Part shown: piece after piece, positions 9,605 through 18,514 of the stretch
How the letters are laid out: the number at the start of each line of letters is the position of its first letter
Numbering within the stretch: position 1 is the stretch's first letter
Assembly: GCF_903469665.1 (NCBI RefSeq)
Contig: NZ_CAGKLC010000016.1
Span: forward strand, 1-64,000
Direction: 5' to 3'
Source: Flavobacterium sp. UGB4466
GTDB taxonomy: Bacteria > Bacteroidota > Bacteroidia > Flavobacteriales > Flavobacteriaceae
DNA: 64,000 bases
Notes under the pieces: generated by a model
What the model was told of the DNA's origin: nothing
The model's database searches: none
What the model saw: only the letters and a program-made list of their open reading frames with translations
Program-made: the position numbers and the translations under genes

Positions 9605-10477
9605 TTATTCTTTCTCTTTTATAGGATAGAAAAAACGAAATGAGTTCGAAGCTGCCGGGTGCAAAATCGTACCGTGATTTTCAAGCGGGAAATAATCGAA
9701 ATATACTCTTATGTTTTTACTTTTTGAAGCTTTAATTTTTTCGGTTAGTAAATTAGCATCGACTTCCATAACTCTTGGAATTTCGGTTGGTGTAAGTCCT
9801 TCTTTACCCACTGCAATGTAAATGTCTGTTTGCGGACTGAAATTTTCCTGAAAAATAGGGCTGTCGAGATTTAGTATAGAACCATTATTCCACCAAATGC
9901 TTGGGCTTACAATAACATATTTATTAAAAAGTGTCGGTTTTTTTAGTAAAATTTCTGTTCCAAGTAATCCTCCCAATGATTGCCCCATAAGGGTTTTAGA
10001 AGTATTGGCTTTGTATTTTTTTTCGATAAAAGGCTGCAATTCTTTTTCGATAAAAGCAATAAATTTATCAGAATGACCGGAAGTCGGAAACCTTTTTTGA
10101 TCTTTTTCAATAGTGGTCGGGAATGTAAAGTCTCTTCTTCTGTCGACAGTTGCGATTCCCACGACAATGGATTTAGGAACCTGATTGATCCATTCAAAAC
10201 TATTAAACTGTACCAGACCGGCGATATGAATAAAATCTTCATCGGCTGAACCGTCCAATAAATAAATTACAGGATATTTTGTTGCCTCTTCGGCTTTGTA
10301 ACCTTCCGGAAGATAAATATTGAGAATTCTTTTTTCTCCTAATTCTTTCGATTGAATTTCATCGATAACTCCTAATACAAATGGCTTTGCAGTTTCTGTT
10401 GGTTTGACTTTATTAGTTTGGCAAAAGATAAAAGTGGTGGAAAAGAATAAAAAGACAAGGGTAAATAATTTGTTCAT
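9605..10477 (-). CDS. Exported esterase-like alpha/beta hydrolase
   Basis: 290 residues from the ATG at 10477. A longer frame exists only through a TTG at 10498, and it would place extra residues before a clear signal peptide (MNKLFTLVFLFFSTTFIFCQ), so the ATG is preferred. The domain is the putative esterase (esterase D/enterochelin esterase) type: YPVIYLLDGSADEDF, the nucleophile elbow MGQSLGGLLG, and a late histidine in FPLENHGTILHP. Probably a periplasmic carboxylesterase. A second member of the family, 269 residues, is at 46136-46945. Substrate unknown. Confidence 0.85.
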   Translation of the reverse strand: MNKLFTLVFLFFSTTFIFCQTNKVKPTETAKPFVLGVIDEIQSKELGEKRILNIYLPEGYKAEEATKYPVIYLLDGSADEDFIHIAGLVQFNSFEWINQVPKSIVVGIATVDRRRDFTFPTTIEKDQKRFPTSGHSDKFIAFIEKELQPFIEKKYKANTSKTLMGQSLGGLLGTEILLKKPTLFNKYVIVSPSIWWNNGSILNLDSPIFQENFSPQTDIYIAVGKEGLTPTEIPRVMEVDANLLTEKIKASKSKNIRVYFDYFPLENHGTILHPAASNSFRFFYPIKEKE

Positions 10478-10612
10478 TATGGTGTTATTTAGTAGCAATG
10501 GGGTAAAATATTATGATGTGAAACAGGAAAATTATATAGAACCAAAATACAAATTTTTGACATTCCAAAATCTTAATTAAGAAGAAAAAAAATCAAAAAA
10601 CGACTATAGAAT

Positions 10613-10644
10613 AAATCCCTTTCATCAAATAATGAAAGGGATTT
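10613..10644 (-). terminator. Perfect 13-bp hairpin downstream of the beta-barrel gene
   Basis: The arms AAATCCCTTTCAT (10613-10625) and its exact complement (10632-10644) enclose a 6-nt loop, 29 bp past the stop of the gene ending at 10673. The T-run on the minus strand is weak, so efficiency is uncertain. Confidence 0.6.
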
Positions 10645-10672
10645 AATAAGTATTTAATGCTATTGAGTTATT

Positions 10673-11908
10673 TTAGAAAAAGGAATAGCCTAGTATGACA
10701 GATGCCGTAGTGAATGAAGAGTTCCAGGCAATGTAATCTTTTAGAATAGTTCTGCCAAGTTGGTATCTTAATTCTATACTGTACTTGTCGCGTAATTTTC
10801 CGCCAATTCCTAATACTGCACTATTTCCGGATTTAACATCCAAAGTATTAATTTTAGATCCATCTTTTCTGGTGAATTCTATTTTCGAGTTTAGACCAAA
10901 ATCAAATAGTAATGATAATGAAGCATTCGCAAAGATTTTAAAATCATTATTAACAAAGAAGTAATGTCTGATTCCTATAGGCAGCTCTATTGATTTATAA
11001 TCTACTTTTGCGTTTACTTCGGAACCTGCCAAATTCGAGGTTGATTTTGACTTTTCGCCACTATAGTACTGGTATGAAGGTTCTGCAATTATAGCCCATT
11101 TATTTTTATTAAAAGGTAAAATAAACTCTGCTTCGACACCCAGACTAAGACTTGTCTTAGAACCAAATTTAACATTGTAAAAATCTATATTCGAATTGTT
11201 AATCGATAACGAACTGCTATTTAATCTTGGTCTAATGGTCAAATTAAACAAATCCTTTTTTTCTTTTGTTTCAAATTCGACAAAATGAGTATCGCTGCAC
11301 TTGTTATATTTGATGAAAAATTTGAAGAGCTGCTTGTAAGTGTAATCCAGATTTTCGTATTCTCTCTGAAGGATATTATCGCATTTTAGATCAATAAAAA
11401 GCTGTTCTCTGAAGTAATTGTTTTTCGCAATCGAAGAGTTTTCATTTACCAGATAAGTTTTGTAAATAAGCTGTTTTATTTCTGAATTATCTATCTTATA
11501 AAAGAAACGGCTTGAGTTTCCTTCCCCGTAGGAGTAAAGTGATGCCTTTCCTTCAACATGCACTTTTAAGAAGAGCGTTTCTTCTTTTAAATCCGGATTT
11601 TTATCCGTACTCATATTTTCTATGTATCTTGAGGAGCGGTCTATTTTTACTAAGGTTTTGATGTATTTACTTTGTCCTGTGATTGCAAATTCTTTTACAA
11701 TTTTTAAGTCAGCAATAAGAATGTCTTTACTTTCAGGTAGTTGATATCTAAAATTGGTTGGAGTATTTTTCCAATCCAGATTTTCAATTAAGCAATTTAT
11801 TTTCTGATTGTTTTGGTTGATGAAGTAACCGTTTTCAAAAGTTATTTGCGAATAGGTGTTTAAAGTTAATATAAAGGCTAATACAAGTAATAAGAATTGT
11901 TTTTTCAT
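10673..11908 (-). CDS. Outer membrane beta-barrel protein
   Basis: 411 residues with a signal peptide (MKKQFLLLVLAFILTLNTYSQ). The first 200 residues are a soluble-looking part of unknown type (ENGYFINQNNQKINCLIENL). The last 200 alternate hydrophobic and polar residues in strands typical of small PorT-like barrels (SLSLGVEAEFILPFNKNKWA, IELPIGIRHYFFVNNDFKIF), and it ends in an aromatic residue (VILGYSFF), the usual barrel C-terminus. Likely outer membrane. There is no evidence on cargo. A good -7 box lies about 57 bp upstream. Confidence 0.8.
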   Translation of the reverse strand: MKKQFLLLVLAFILTLNTYSQITFENGYFINQNNQKINCLIENLDWKNTPTNFRYQLPESKDILIADLKIVKEFAITGQSKYIKTLVKIDRSSRYIENMSTDKNPDLKEETLFLKVHVEGKASLYSYGEGNSSRFFYKIDNSEIKQLIYKTYLVNENSSIAKNNYFREQLFIDLKCDNILQREYENLDYTYKQLFKFFIKYNKCSDTHFVEFETKEKKDLFNLTIRPRLNSSSLSINNSNIDFYNVKFGSKTSLSLGVEAEFILPFNKNKWAIIAEPSYQYYSGEKSKSTSNLAGSEVNAKVDYKSIELPIGIRHYFFVNNDFKIFANASLSLLFDFGLNSKIEFTRKDGSKINTLDVKSGNSAVLGIGGKLRDKYSIELRYQLGRTILKDYIAWNSSFTTASVILGYSFF

Positions 11909-11964
11909 TAAAATTTTGGGCTGTTATTTAGGGTTGTTTTTTTGAAGAGATCTTTTTTTGACAG

Positions 11965-11972
11965 CAAATATA
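11965..11972 (-). promoter_or_regulatory. -7 box TATATTTG upstream of the beta-barrel gene
   Basis: On the minus strand TATATTTG matches TAnnTTTG, 57 bp before the start at 11908. No TTG is seen at -33. Confidence 0.4.
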
Positions 11973-12143
11973 ATATACAGAACAGTTATTGCATTACGTG
12001 AAACCGTAATACAATTGATTATCGTTTGGAAGAATGTGAGAGTGATTGTTTACAGATTGTAAGTATACGCATTAAAATTAAAATGAGTAAAGTATTTTTT
12101 CGGTCCAAATTAATACCCAAAAAAATGAATAGTTAAGTGTAAA

Positions 12144-12740
12144 TTACTTCACTTCCGTTCCTTCAAACTTTATTCTGCGGTCATTTACGTGAACCAATTC
12201 GTCAAGTTCGTAGATATTTTTATAGCCATACCCATAAAGGTTAATATGTGTAGGAATGTTGAGAGCCAGCATAACAGGTTTTCTGTTGGCTAAAATCTGA
12301 GACTCGGGAGTATTTTTAGGAAGAGCCATTTTTGAAGCGAAATCTATCGGGTCGCCATTAAAATTGTTATTACAGTAAATCAGTATCCTGGTGTTAGGAT
12401 CCGGAATTAATTGATGAAGATTTTCCTGTGTAAAATCGGTAAAATCGAGATGAATAGCCCCTTTTAAGTGTTTTCGGTTGTAACGAAAATCAGAGCGTGT
12501 GTCCAAAATAACAGTATTCTCTTCATGACTCATTTTAAGAAAAAGATCGAGATTCACTAAATGAGTTGCTCTGGCTTTTTCGACTTCGGTAACGAGGTTT
12601 TTAAAATCATCGTAATCGACTAGTGCTTTTGGATATTGTTGCTGGTTTGTCATTGCGGTAGGGGTTTTGGCCGTTTGAGACTGTGTGACACAGCCTGTAA
12701 AACAAAATGATACTAAAAATAGAAGGGTTATCTTTTTCAT
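12144..12740 (-). CDS. Rhodanese-like domain lipoprotein
   Basis: 198 residues from the ATG at 12740. This start puts a lipoprotein signal first (MKKITLLFLVSFCFTGC, lipobox FTGC); the upstream in-frame codons would bury it. The rhodanese domain shows VILDTRSDFRYNRKHLKGAI followed by LDFTDF, and the active-site loop ILIYCNNNFNGDP with its cysteine, which suggests a catalytically competent single-domain sulfurtransferase or a phosphatase-like relative. Attachment to a membrane facing the periplasm is inferred from the lipobox. It is in the same orientation as, and about 70 bp from, the lipoprotein gene upstream. Confidence 0.82.
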   Translation of the reverse strand: MKKITLLFLVSFCFTGCVTQSQTAKTPTAMTNQQQYPKALVDYDDFKNLVTEVEKARATHLVNLDLFLKMSHEENTVILDTRSDFRYNRKHLKGAIHLDFTDFTQENLHQLIPDPNTRILIYCNNNFNGDPIDFASKMALPKNTPESQILANRKPVMLALNIPTHINLYGYGYKNIYELDELVHVNDRRIKFEGTEVK

Positions 12741-12809
12741 AATGAAATGAGGTTTATAGTTCAATATGTTTATCAGCAGGACTCTACCGCTTTTACTAAA
12801 ACGTTAGAT

Positions 12810-13997
12810 TTATCTCCTGAATTTGTTTCTGACAATAATATCTTTTAATCTCTCTTTTAAGTCTTCTCCTGTGTCAAAAACCATTTGTTCATTGTTCGGG
12901 AAAGGAACAGCACGTTTATTGAAGTAGTTGATATAACTGTCTTCACAGGCACTTCTGTCTCCTTTGTAGGTTGAGTAAATATTCTCAAAAATAAACTCAC
13001 TGCTTACCGGAAAAGATTGTAGTAATTGATTGGTTTTTAAATCGACATAATCCACTTTTGCTGTGATCTGGCAGGATTTAAATTGTCTGAATTCGTATAC
13101 GTTTGCACGGAGCATTCTGTAATTGTCTACTTTTATTTCTCTGCCCAGACTGTCTTTAACCGGTCTTCCTCTGCTGTCCAGAAGTGTTTTGACACCGTCT
13201 TTTATCTGTCGTTCTTTAATGAATTCCTTCTCTTTGATTTGCTCTGGTGAAATATTGATTTGCACGAAGTTTACAATCAGACTATAATCGTAAACGATGC
13301 CTTTTTGTCTTAGACTGTGGTAAACCGTCCATTTGTCATTTAATCCATAGGTTTTAAAATCGAGTAAGTCATCCTGAAGCGGTTTCGGAATGACCATATT
13401 GGTTTCGTTTTTGGCATAAACATCTACAAAATCGGTTCCTTTAAACTGTGCATCTTCCATCAGTTTTTTAGTGTTTTTGTAGTTTGGGCTAATGCTTTCC
13501 AAATAAGAAAAATCATCGTAGGCTTTTCTAAAATCCAGTTTGTTATTTGATTTTAAAAGGGCAGAAGCATTTTCATATAAATATCTCGTCAATGCAATTT
13601 TACTGCTTATGATCTGATTGCTGTAATTATCAAACTGGAATGTAGCGGTTCTTCCTTGTTTCAAGAGTTGCAGAGGCAATAAAGGTCTGATTTTTTCCTG
13701 ACGATTGTTCAACTGCATGTAGGTATTGTAAGTGCGTTCGGCATTTACCGGATTTGCTTCTTTGATCATTAATTCCAGGCTACGCAAATCTCTGTCTTTG
13801 GCCTTTGCGAAAGCCTCTTCCAGCAAATACACGTAATCTTGTTTTCCTTTAGAATCTTTTTTCGTTCGTAAAGCTTCGACCGCACGGTCTATCGCTCCAT
13901 CGTAATTTCCATCGCTGAGCATGGATTGGGTAGTTTTTACACCACAGGATGACAGTGCTAAAAATAATATTAAAAATAGAAGCGTAATTTTTTGCAT
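12810..13997 (-). CDS. Hypothetical lipoprotein with TPR-like N-terminus
   Basis: 395 residues. A lipoprotein signal is clear (LLFLILFLALSSCG). Directly after it is a TPR-like pattern (MLSDGNYDGAIDRAVEALRT, YVYLLEEAFAKAKDRDLRSL), then a long mixed region with no known domain. A string of charged residues (KEKEFIKERQIKDGVKTLLD) precedes strands that look like a beta-rich C-terminal part. Not assigned to a named family. It is probably anchored in the periplasm. A candidate promoter lies about 20 bp upstream of the start. Confidence 0.7.
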   Translation of the reverse strand: MQKITLLFLILFLALSSCGVKTTQSMLSDGNYDGAIDRAVEALRTKKDSKGKQDYVYLLEEAFAKAKDRDLRSLELMIKEANPVNAERTYNTYMQLNNRQEKIRPLLPLQLLKQGRTATFQFDNYSNQIISSKIALTRYLYENASALLKSNNKLDFRKAYDDFSYLESISPNYKNTKKLMEDAQFKGTDFVDVYAKNETNMVIPKPLQDDLLDFKTYGLNDKWTVYHSLRQKGIVYDYSLIVNFVQINISPEQIKEKEFIKERQIKDGVKTLLDSRGRPVKDSLGREIKVDNYRMLRANVYEFRQFKSCQITAKVDYVDLKTNQLLQSFPVSSEFIFENIYSTYKGDRSACEDSYINYFNKRAVPFPNNEQMVFDTGEDLKERLKDIIVRNKFRR

Positions 13998-14018
13998 GAT
14001 ATTTTTTAATTGAAGGTG

Positions 14019-14046
14019 TAAATATATCTTTTTTAACTTTCAACAA
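14019..14046 (-). promoter_or_regulatory. Candidate -33/-7 promoter for the 12810-13997 lipoprotein gene
   Basis: On the minus strand TTG (14044-14046), 17 bp of spacer and TATATTTA (14019-14026) fit the Bacteroidota TTG-N17-23-TAnnTTTG consensus except for the last base. It is 22 bp before the start at 13997, so the leader would be short. Confidence 0.45.
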
Positions 14047-14120
14047 CTATGCCTTTTTTAAAATTATTTTGTAGAGTAGATAAGGGTGCAGCTAAGCCAT
14101 ATTTAGGTGCTTAAGCAGTA

Positions 14121-14588
14121 TTATTCTGTTAACAGTTTTTTGATCAAGACAATTTGGCCTAAATGATAATAACTGTGTTCGATCATGGCTTCGATATTTC
14201 TTTTGTAGGTTCCGTATTTTTCGTTGACAAAGATCTGATCCAGTTTTTCGTTGGGCATTTCTTCTACAAAAGAGGCAAATTCCTCAGCAGAATTCCAGAA
14301 TTTAGTTAGAAAAGCCTGCCATTCTCCCTGCGAATGAATAGGAGCGAAGTCAAAGCTGAATTTGTCTTTTATATCCAGTGATCCCCCTTTAAAAACACTA
14401 TTTATTCCACTAATATAATAGTGAACATGCTGCGCCAAAAGTGAAATAGTATTAATGTTTTTGACAGGAGTTACAGCAATTTTCCAATCCAGATTTTGCA
14501 GCTGGTCTTTATAATTGGTGTTGGCAATCCAAGTTCCGTTTAAAATGACTTCTCTAAAACGATTGGTAATTTCTGCTGTACTTTTCAT
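14121..14588 (-). CDS. DinB-family four-helix-bundle protein (1 of 3)
   Basis: 155 residues from the ATG at 14588; the codon six bases upstream (14594) is TTG. DinB-like proteins are metal-binding four-helix bundles, often thiol-dependent transferases or proteins of unknown role. The metal-ligand positions are seen in LLAQHVHYYISG and MIEHSYYHLGQIVLIKKLL. The tryptophan pattern ILNGTWIANTNYKDQLQNL is typical. Cytosolic. Two further members are at 17617-18093 and 57363-57806. The actual reaction is unknown. Confidence 0.82.
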   Translation of the reverse strand: MKSTAEITNRFREVILNGTWIANTNYKDQLQNLDWKIAVTPVKNINTISLLAQHVHYYISGINSVFKGGSLDIKDKFSFDFAPIHSQGEWQAFLTKFWNSAEEFASFVEEMPNEKLDQIFVNEKYGTYKRNIEAMIEHSYYHLGQIVLIKKLLTE

Positions 14589-14615
14589 ATTCAAAGTAGT
14601 TTGAATGTTATCGTT

Positions 14616-15806
14616 TTACTTATTATACTCAATAGTTCTTATTTTTAAATCGCTCGGCTCTCCATTTAATGATGTCTTTCTTTCAATCCAGTTGTTGTAC
14701 TTATCGTATTTATATTCATAAGTGTAAATAGATGTATGAAAAGGTTTGCCATCAGTAAACATTTGAGTTTTTTGCGAAATAAGATCACCAAAATTATTGT
14801 ATGTGCTTTGTACTCTTTTATCTGTCACTCCATTGTTATCGATTTCGGCTTCATCCTCAATTTGATTTCGAGTATTATATTTAAAGACAATAGATCTTTT
14901 TGAGATATCTTTATTGTAGACTTTAATTGTTGCTATTTTATCATTTTTGTAAAATTTTCTTTCAATATAATCGTCAGTCTCTCGTCTGTAAATAAGATTT
15001 CCTTCGGCATCATATTCTTTTGTGCTTTTCTCGGTGGCATTTTTTTCTACATAATTTAATAGAAAATTATAATCTAAATTTTCTACAAGCAGATTTTCTG
15101 TTCGAGCATAACTATAATTAAAAATGTTTTTTTCTTCATTATTAATTTTTTGAATAGAATAGATCTCAATGCTATTTATGCCTTTATTATACTTTATTTC
15201 TAGTATATTTTTATCTTTATATAAATAGTCAACATTTACTCGTGGCTTACCTGCAGCTTGTTCCAGATTTTCTATCTTAAGAAGTCGATTATCTTGAAAA
15301 ACAAAGTCTGTGACTTGTATGCCATTGTTATATTTTGTGTAATTATTATTTTTTCTATTTTTCTCTGAGTAGTTGGTTATAATTTTTAAAAGTTTGCCTT
15401 TTTCAATTTGATGTTGAAAACCATGCCCCAAATCCTGATTGTTTTCAAATTCTATAGAACCTACAAGAGTATCATTCTTAAATATATTTGCTGAGTATAA
15501 AGAATCTTCTGTTATGCCGATGAAACTTACATATTTATGAACTTTTCCTTTAGAAAAATACATTTTCATATGAGACGAATTTGTCTTGTTGAATTTTTTA
15601 TAATAGTAATGTAATGTATTTTGAAGAATTGTGTTTACATTATCTTTGTTTTTGAGACTTTGAGTTTGCTCTTCAATAAGCATTATATAATCATTAGTCA
15701 ATCGTCTTAGTACGTCATCGTAAATAGGATATTCAGGAAACTTTACTTTCTGAGCTATAATGGGCATTGTAAAAAGAAAGAAGAGAAAAATTAGGGTTTT
15801 CTTCAT
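14616..15806 (-). CDS. Exported protein with YD/RHS-like repeats
   Basis: 396 residues with a signal peptide (MKKTLIFLFFLFTMPIIAQ). The C-terminal half is a run of short beta repeats of the kind Y-x-x-x-G-N-L-I-Y-x-x-E and Y-N-x-x-G-D-L-I-S-x-x: EYDAEGNLIYRRETDDYIER, FKYNTRNQIEDEAEIDNN, TYNNFGDLISQKTQMF, EYKYDKYNNWIERKTSL. This resembles YD or RHS-type wall-like repeats, here without the toxin or polymorphic C-terminal region of full RHS proteins. Probably a periplasmic or surface protein of unknown role. The gene is very AT-rich. Confidence 0.65.
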   Translation of the reverse strand: MKKTLIFLFFLFTMPIIAQKVKFPEYPIYDDVLRRLTNDYIMLIEEQTQSLKNKDNVNTILQNTLHYYYKKFNKTNSSHMKMYFSKGKVHKYVSFIGITEDSLYSANIFKNDTLVGSIEFENNQDLGHGFQHQIEKGKLLKIITNYSEKNRKNNNYTKYNNGIQVTDFVFQDNRLLKIENLEQAAGKPRVNVDYLYKDKNILEIKYNKGINSIEIYSIQKINNEEKNIFNYSYARTENLLVENLDYNFLLNYVEKNATEKSTKEYDAEGNLIYRRETDDYIERKFYKNDKIATIKVYNKDISKRSIVFKYNTRNQIEDEAEIDNNGVTDKRVQSTYNNFGDLISQKTQMFTDGKPFHTSIYTYEYKYDKYNNWIERKTSLNGEPSDLKIRTIEYNK

Positions 15807-15879
15807 TTTGATTTGGAAGTTTTTGTTTATAGTGAGCTTGATTTAAAATTGGTTATTGTTTTTAAATAACATTGTCGTT

Positions 15880-16434
15880 CTATTCCTGCTGAATCCACTC
15901 GTATTTTCCATCTTTAAGATAGATAATGCCGCCTCCGCAGCTTTCTTCGGCATGAATAAATATTCCGTCATTTGGCAATTTGATTTTATCCTCTTCTTTT
16001 ATTTCGTCATCGCCCAAAATTTCTCCCTGATCGTTTACATTGTTCCAAACAACTTCCCCTTTTGGGGCTTTTTCGAATATTCCGGCCCAGTCGATTTCTT
16101 CAAAACCCTGATAGAGAATAGTATTTCCCATTCCGAAATAATCTGTTCGGTTTCCGTTTCCGAAAATGATTCGTAAACCGCTTTTATCACTTTTTGTACT
16201 TCTTACAATTTCAACCTTTTCATTTTTTCCGTCACCGTCAAGATCGCATACGATTTTATTTGTTTTGTGTTTGGTCGAAATCACAATAGTATCGGAGCTA
16301 TTTTGTGTTTCTTTTTTCTCAGTGGTTTGAACGTGATCTTTCGCTTTTGTTGGCGTTGTTGTAATTTCGGTTTTTGTTTCTTTTTTACAAGAGATGAAAA
16401 TAAAGGCTGAGAGAAGTAAAAGTTTGAATTTCAT
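15880..16434 (-). CDS. Lipoprotein with EF-hand/FG-GAP-like element
   Basis: 184 residues from the ATG at 16434, chosen because it begins a lipoprotein signal (MKFKLLLLSAFIFISCKK); a longer frame would hide it. A low-complexity linker rich in Lys, Thr and Glu follows (residues 20-55). After it comes KIVCDLDGDGKNEKVEIV, an Asp-rich calcium-binding loop of the kind found in EF-hand or FG-GAP/VCBS repeats, then an unassigned beta-rich part. Probably periplasmic. Function not recognised. Confidence 0.7.
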   Translation of the reverse strand: MKFKLLLLSAFIFISCKKETKTEITTTPTKAKDHVQTTEKKETQNSSDTIVISTKHKTNKIVCDLDGDGKNEKVEIVRSTKSDKSGLRIIFGNGNRTDYFGMGNTILYQGFEEIDWAGIFEKAPKGEVVWNNVNDQGEILGDDEIKEEDKIKLPNDGIFIHAEESCGGGIIYLKDGKYEWIQQE

Positions 16435-16568
16435 GTTTTTAGATGATGATTTTGGTATCGTTTGAAGTTGCCAAAATATAAATATTTGGGCACAGTATTG
16501 TAAAAGTGTTGTTTGCAGCAATTTTAATTGCGATAGATATCAGTTGGGTGAAATTTGAAAAAATGAAT

Positions 16569-16716
16569 TTAACACATAGAAACATAGATTTTGGTTGTAA
16601 TAAAGAGAGCCGCACAAAGAAATATATTTCTTTCACATAGAACAAGATATGTGCATTTAAATGTAGTGAAACGTCTTTTTTATAGAAAATACATTGCCTA
16701 TGTTACTATGTGTTAA
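16569..16716. repeat. 148-bp intergenic element with imperfect terminal inverted repeats
   Basis: The left end is TTAACACATAGAAACATAG (16569-16587); the right end is its complement with one mismatch (16698-16716). Inside is a palindrome built on AAAGAAATATATTTCTTT (about 16616-16633). No coding potential is seen. The structure resembles a MITE-like or REP-like dispersed element. Other copies are not seen in this window. Confidence 0.55.
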
Positions 16717-16753
16717 AATGAATTACACCCAATAGGTTTTATTTAGTTTTCTA

Positions 16754-17113
16754 TTATTTTCTAATTTTCACCTGATATACAATTTCCCAAAAGAGGATTG
16801 ATAGAATAGCATTGGTGAATATGGCCGTTTTAACTAAATAGGGATCGTATTTGGTAAGCAGATGTAAGTTGGCGAACTGTACGGCCAAAAATAGAGACAA
16901 AGCAGCTATTACCACAGAGCAGATCACATTTAGTACTGGTTTCCACTTTAAACCTAAGAAAGAATAAATAATGTTCAAAATAGCAAAGCCACAACCCAAA
17001 GTAAGGTAAGGATCTGTTCCTAATTTCTCACCCAACTGCAGTAAAGGAGAAGTTGCGGTAAGATATAAAAAGAAAAGGATTGCATAAAAGAGCGTTCGTG
17101 TTTGAATTTTCAT
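16754..17113 (-). CDS. Small four-helix membrane protein
   Basis: 119 residues with about four hydrophobic segments (roughly residues 9-28, 36-55, 62-80 and 95-113), so an inner membrane protein. There is no clear catalytic motif. It ends in a basic tail (VYQVKIRK). The family is not recognised. About 320 bp separate it from the lipoprotein gene below, mostly filled by a repeat element. Confidence 0.65.
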   Translation of the reverse strand: MKIQTRTLFYAILFFLYLTATSPLLQLGEKLGTDPYLTLGCGFAILNIIYSFLGLKWKPVLNVICSVVIAALSLFLAVQFANLHLLTKYDPYLVKTAIFTNAILSILFWEIVYQVKIRK

Positions 17114-17186
17114 TTTGATGTTTTTTGATGTTTTTTGGGAATAAAAAGGAGTTTTAAAGAATTAAATTAGCCAGTTATCATTTAAA

Positions 17187-17570
17187 TTATCCTTTTTTAC
17201 TCATGTGAAGTGCGATTCTGTTTCCCTCACAGTCTTTAAATTCTGCTACCCAGCCAAATTCGCCGTTTGAGGTTATGGGAAATAAAATCTCGGCACCATT
17301 TTCTATGGCCAGATCTATAGTTTCTTCAATGTTTTCAGTGTTTAAATAAACTAGAGTTCCGTCTATCGTAGGTTTGTATATTTCACCTTGGGCTAAGGCT
17401 CCCGAAATACCATTGTTGCCTTCGATAAGCGGAAAGAATGCCATTTCATTATCATGAATAAACTCCCGCTCAAATTCAAAACTAAAAACCGCCGAATAAA
17501 ATTGTATGGCTCTTTCGATGTTGGTTACCGGGATTTCAAAATAAACAACGGGATTTGATTTGTTTTTCAT
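17187..17570 (-). CDS. VOC family (glyoxalase/bleomycin-resistance fold) protein
   Basis: 127 residues, a single VOC domain with the usual beta-alpha-beta-beta-beta modules: YFEIPVTNIERAIQFYSAVF, FSFEFEREFIHDNE, VYLNTENIEETIDLAIENGA, and a final GWVAEFKDCEGNRIALHM, the strand that carries the metal-ligand glutamate and histidine positions in metal-dependent members. Cytosolic. The family includes lyases, dioxygenases and resistance proteins, so the activity cannot be told. Confidence 0.85.
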   Translation of the reverse strand: MKNKSNPVVYFEIPVTNIERAIQFYSAVFSFEFEREFIHDNEMAFFPLIEGNNGISGALAQGEIYKPTIDGTLVYLNTENIEETIDLAIENGAEILFPITSNGEFGWVAEFKDCEGNRIALHMSKKG

Positions 17571-17616
17571 TTTGTTTGGGGCTATTTTTTTAGTGTAAGC
17601 GAAGTTAGAGAAAATT

Positions 17617-18093
17617 CTAGTTCAATTGACTGGATTTTATTTTTTCAATTTGTCGTTTGTGTCGAAGGATATGTACAATCGCATGTTCTGTAAGTTGTTC
17701 AATGTCGTACAATTGTCCCCAACCTGTTTTTATTTTTAGTGAATCGTCAAATTGTTCTAATTCGTTGTCTTTAATTTCTCGAAAAACATTTTCGGTAAAG
17801 ATGAAAACATTCGTTAAATCTATCAGATATTCGGCAATGGTTACATGAAAAATTTTGCCTGGCCGTTGCACATTCTGCCCTTTCAGGTTATGAATACTGA
17901 TGGCATAGCTATAACCGGAACTTACTACGTGAGACAGAATTTTTTGTATGGATTTACAATCTTCGTCTGTTGTTTTTTCGTCTATGATTTTGGTCAAAGC
18001 ATCGTCCGGAATACTTTTGATAACGTTGGTAAGGTCTAAAATTGCCTGTTCGTAGATGTCAAGCAATGCTCCAACTGCTCCTTGTCTGTTCAT
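17617..18093 (-). CDS. DinB-family protein (2 of 3)
   Basis: 158 residues. The typical first helix (LLDIYEQAILDLTNVIKSI), a middle helix with ILSHVVSSGYSYAISIHNL and a last helix with EHAIVHILRHKRQIEKIK give the three histidine positions of the metal site. Cytosolic. Its start overlaps the stop of the following DUF5071 gene by four bases (18090-18093), so the two are translationally coupled and likely functionally linked. Reaction unknown. Confidence 0.82.
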   Translation of the reverse strand: MNRQGAVGALLDIYEQAILDLTNVIKSIPDDALTKIIDEKTTDEDCKSIQKILSHVVSSGYSYAISIHNLKGQNVQRPGKIFHVTIAEYLIDLTNVFIFTENVFREIKDNELEQFDDSLKIKTGWGQLYDIEQLTEHAIVHILRHKRQIEKIKSSQLN

Positions 18094-18470
18094 TTTTGTG
18101 TTTTGTTAATTATTTTTGTTGCAATTTCAGAAACTTCTTCGTCGATTTCATCTTTAGTCGGGTCTTTTGCGATTCTTTCGATTTCATTTAAAACCATTTG
18201 ATCTTTAATGATCTCTCCAAAAGTATCAAGAATCCAATATTTCCAAACCTGATCCTGACTTTGTAAAATTTTCAATATTTCAGAAGAAATTTTTTCACAG
18301 TAAGGAATCAGAAACGCTGCAATTGGTCTACTAACTGGCCAATTCATATCCTGTAACCATTTAAGTAAATCCGGAATAATAGACTCGATCTCTTCAAATG
18401 AGTAGTTTTTTAGTTTTTCGACTGTTTCGAAATCAAATTTATCTTTTGGGATTAAATTTTTGACATTCAT
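18090..18470 (-). CDS. DUF5071 domain protein
   Basis: 126 residues. LIPKDKFDFETVEKLKNYSF at the start and IIPDLLKWLQDMNWPVSRP in the middle are the DUF5071 signature as remembered, followed by FLIPYCEKISSEILKIL and a conserved-looking WKYWILDTFGEII. It is helical, HEAT-like in feel, with no signal peptide. DUF5071 proteins often appear in clusters of small immunity-like or unknown genes, which fits this neighbourhood. Its stop overlaps the DinB start by four bases. Confidence 0.78.
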   Translation of the reverse strand: MNVKNLIPKDKFDFETVEKLKNYSFEEIESIIPDLLKWLQDMNWPVSRPIAAFLIPYCEKISSEILKILQSQDQVWKYWILDTFGEIIKDQMVLNEIERIAKDPTKDEIDEEVSEIATKIINKTQK

Positions 18471-18514
18471 ATTGCTCAGATCTGTTAGTTGAATTTTGTA
18501 TTATATATTGACCC

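Noticed and set aside
10478..10498. TTG start of the esterase gene at 9605
   Set aside because: The ATG at 10477 directly begins the signal peptide.
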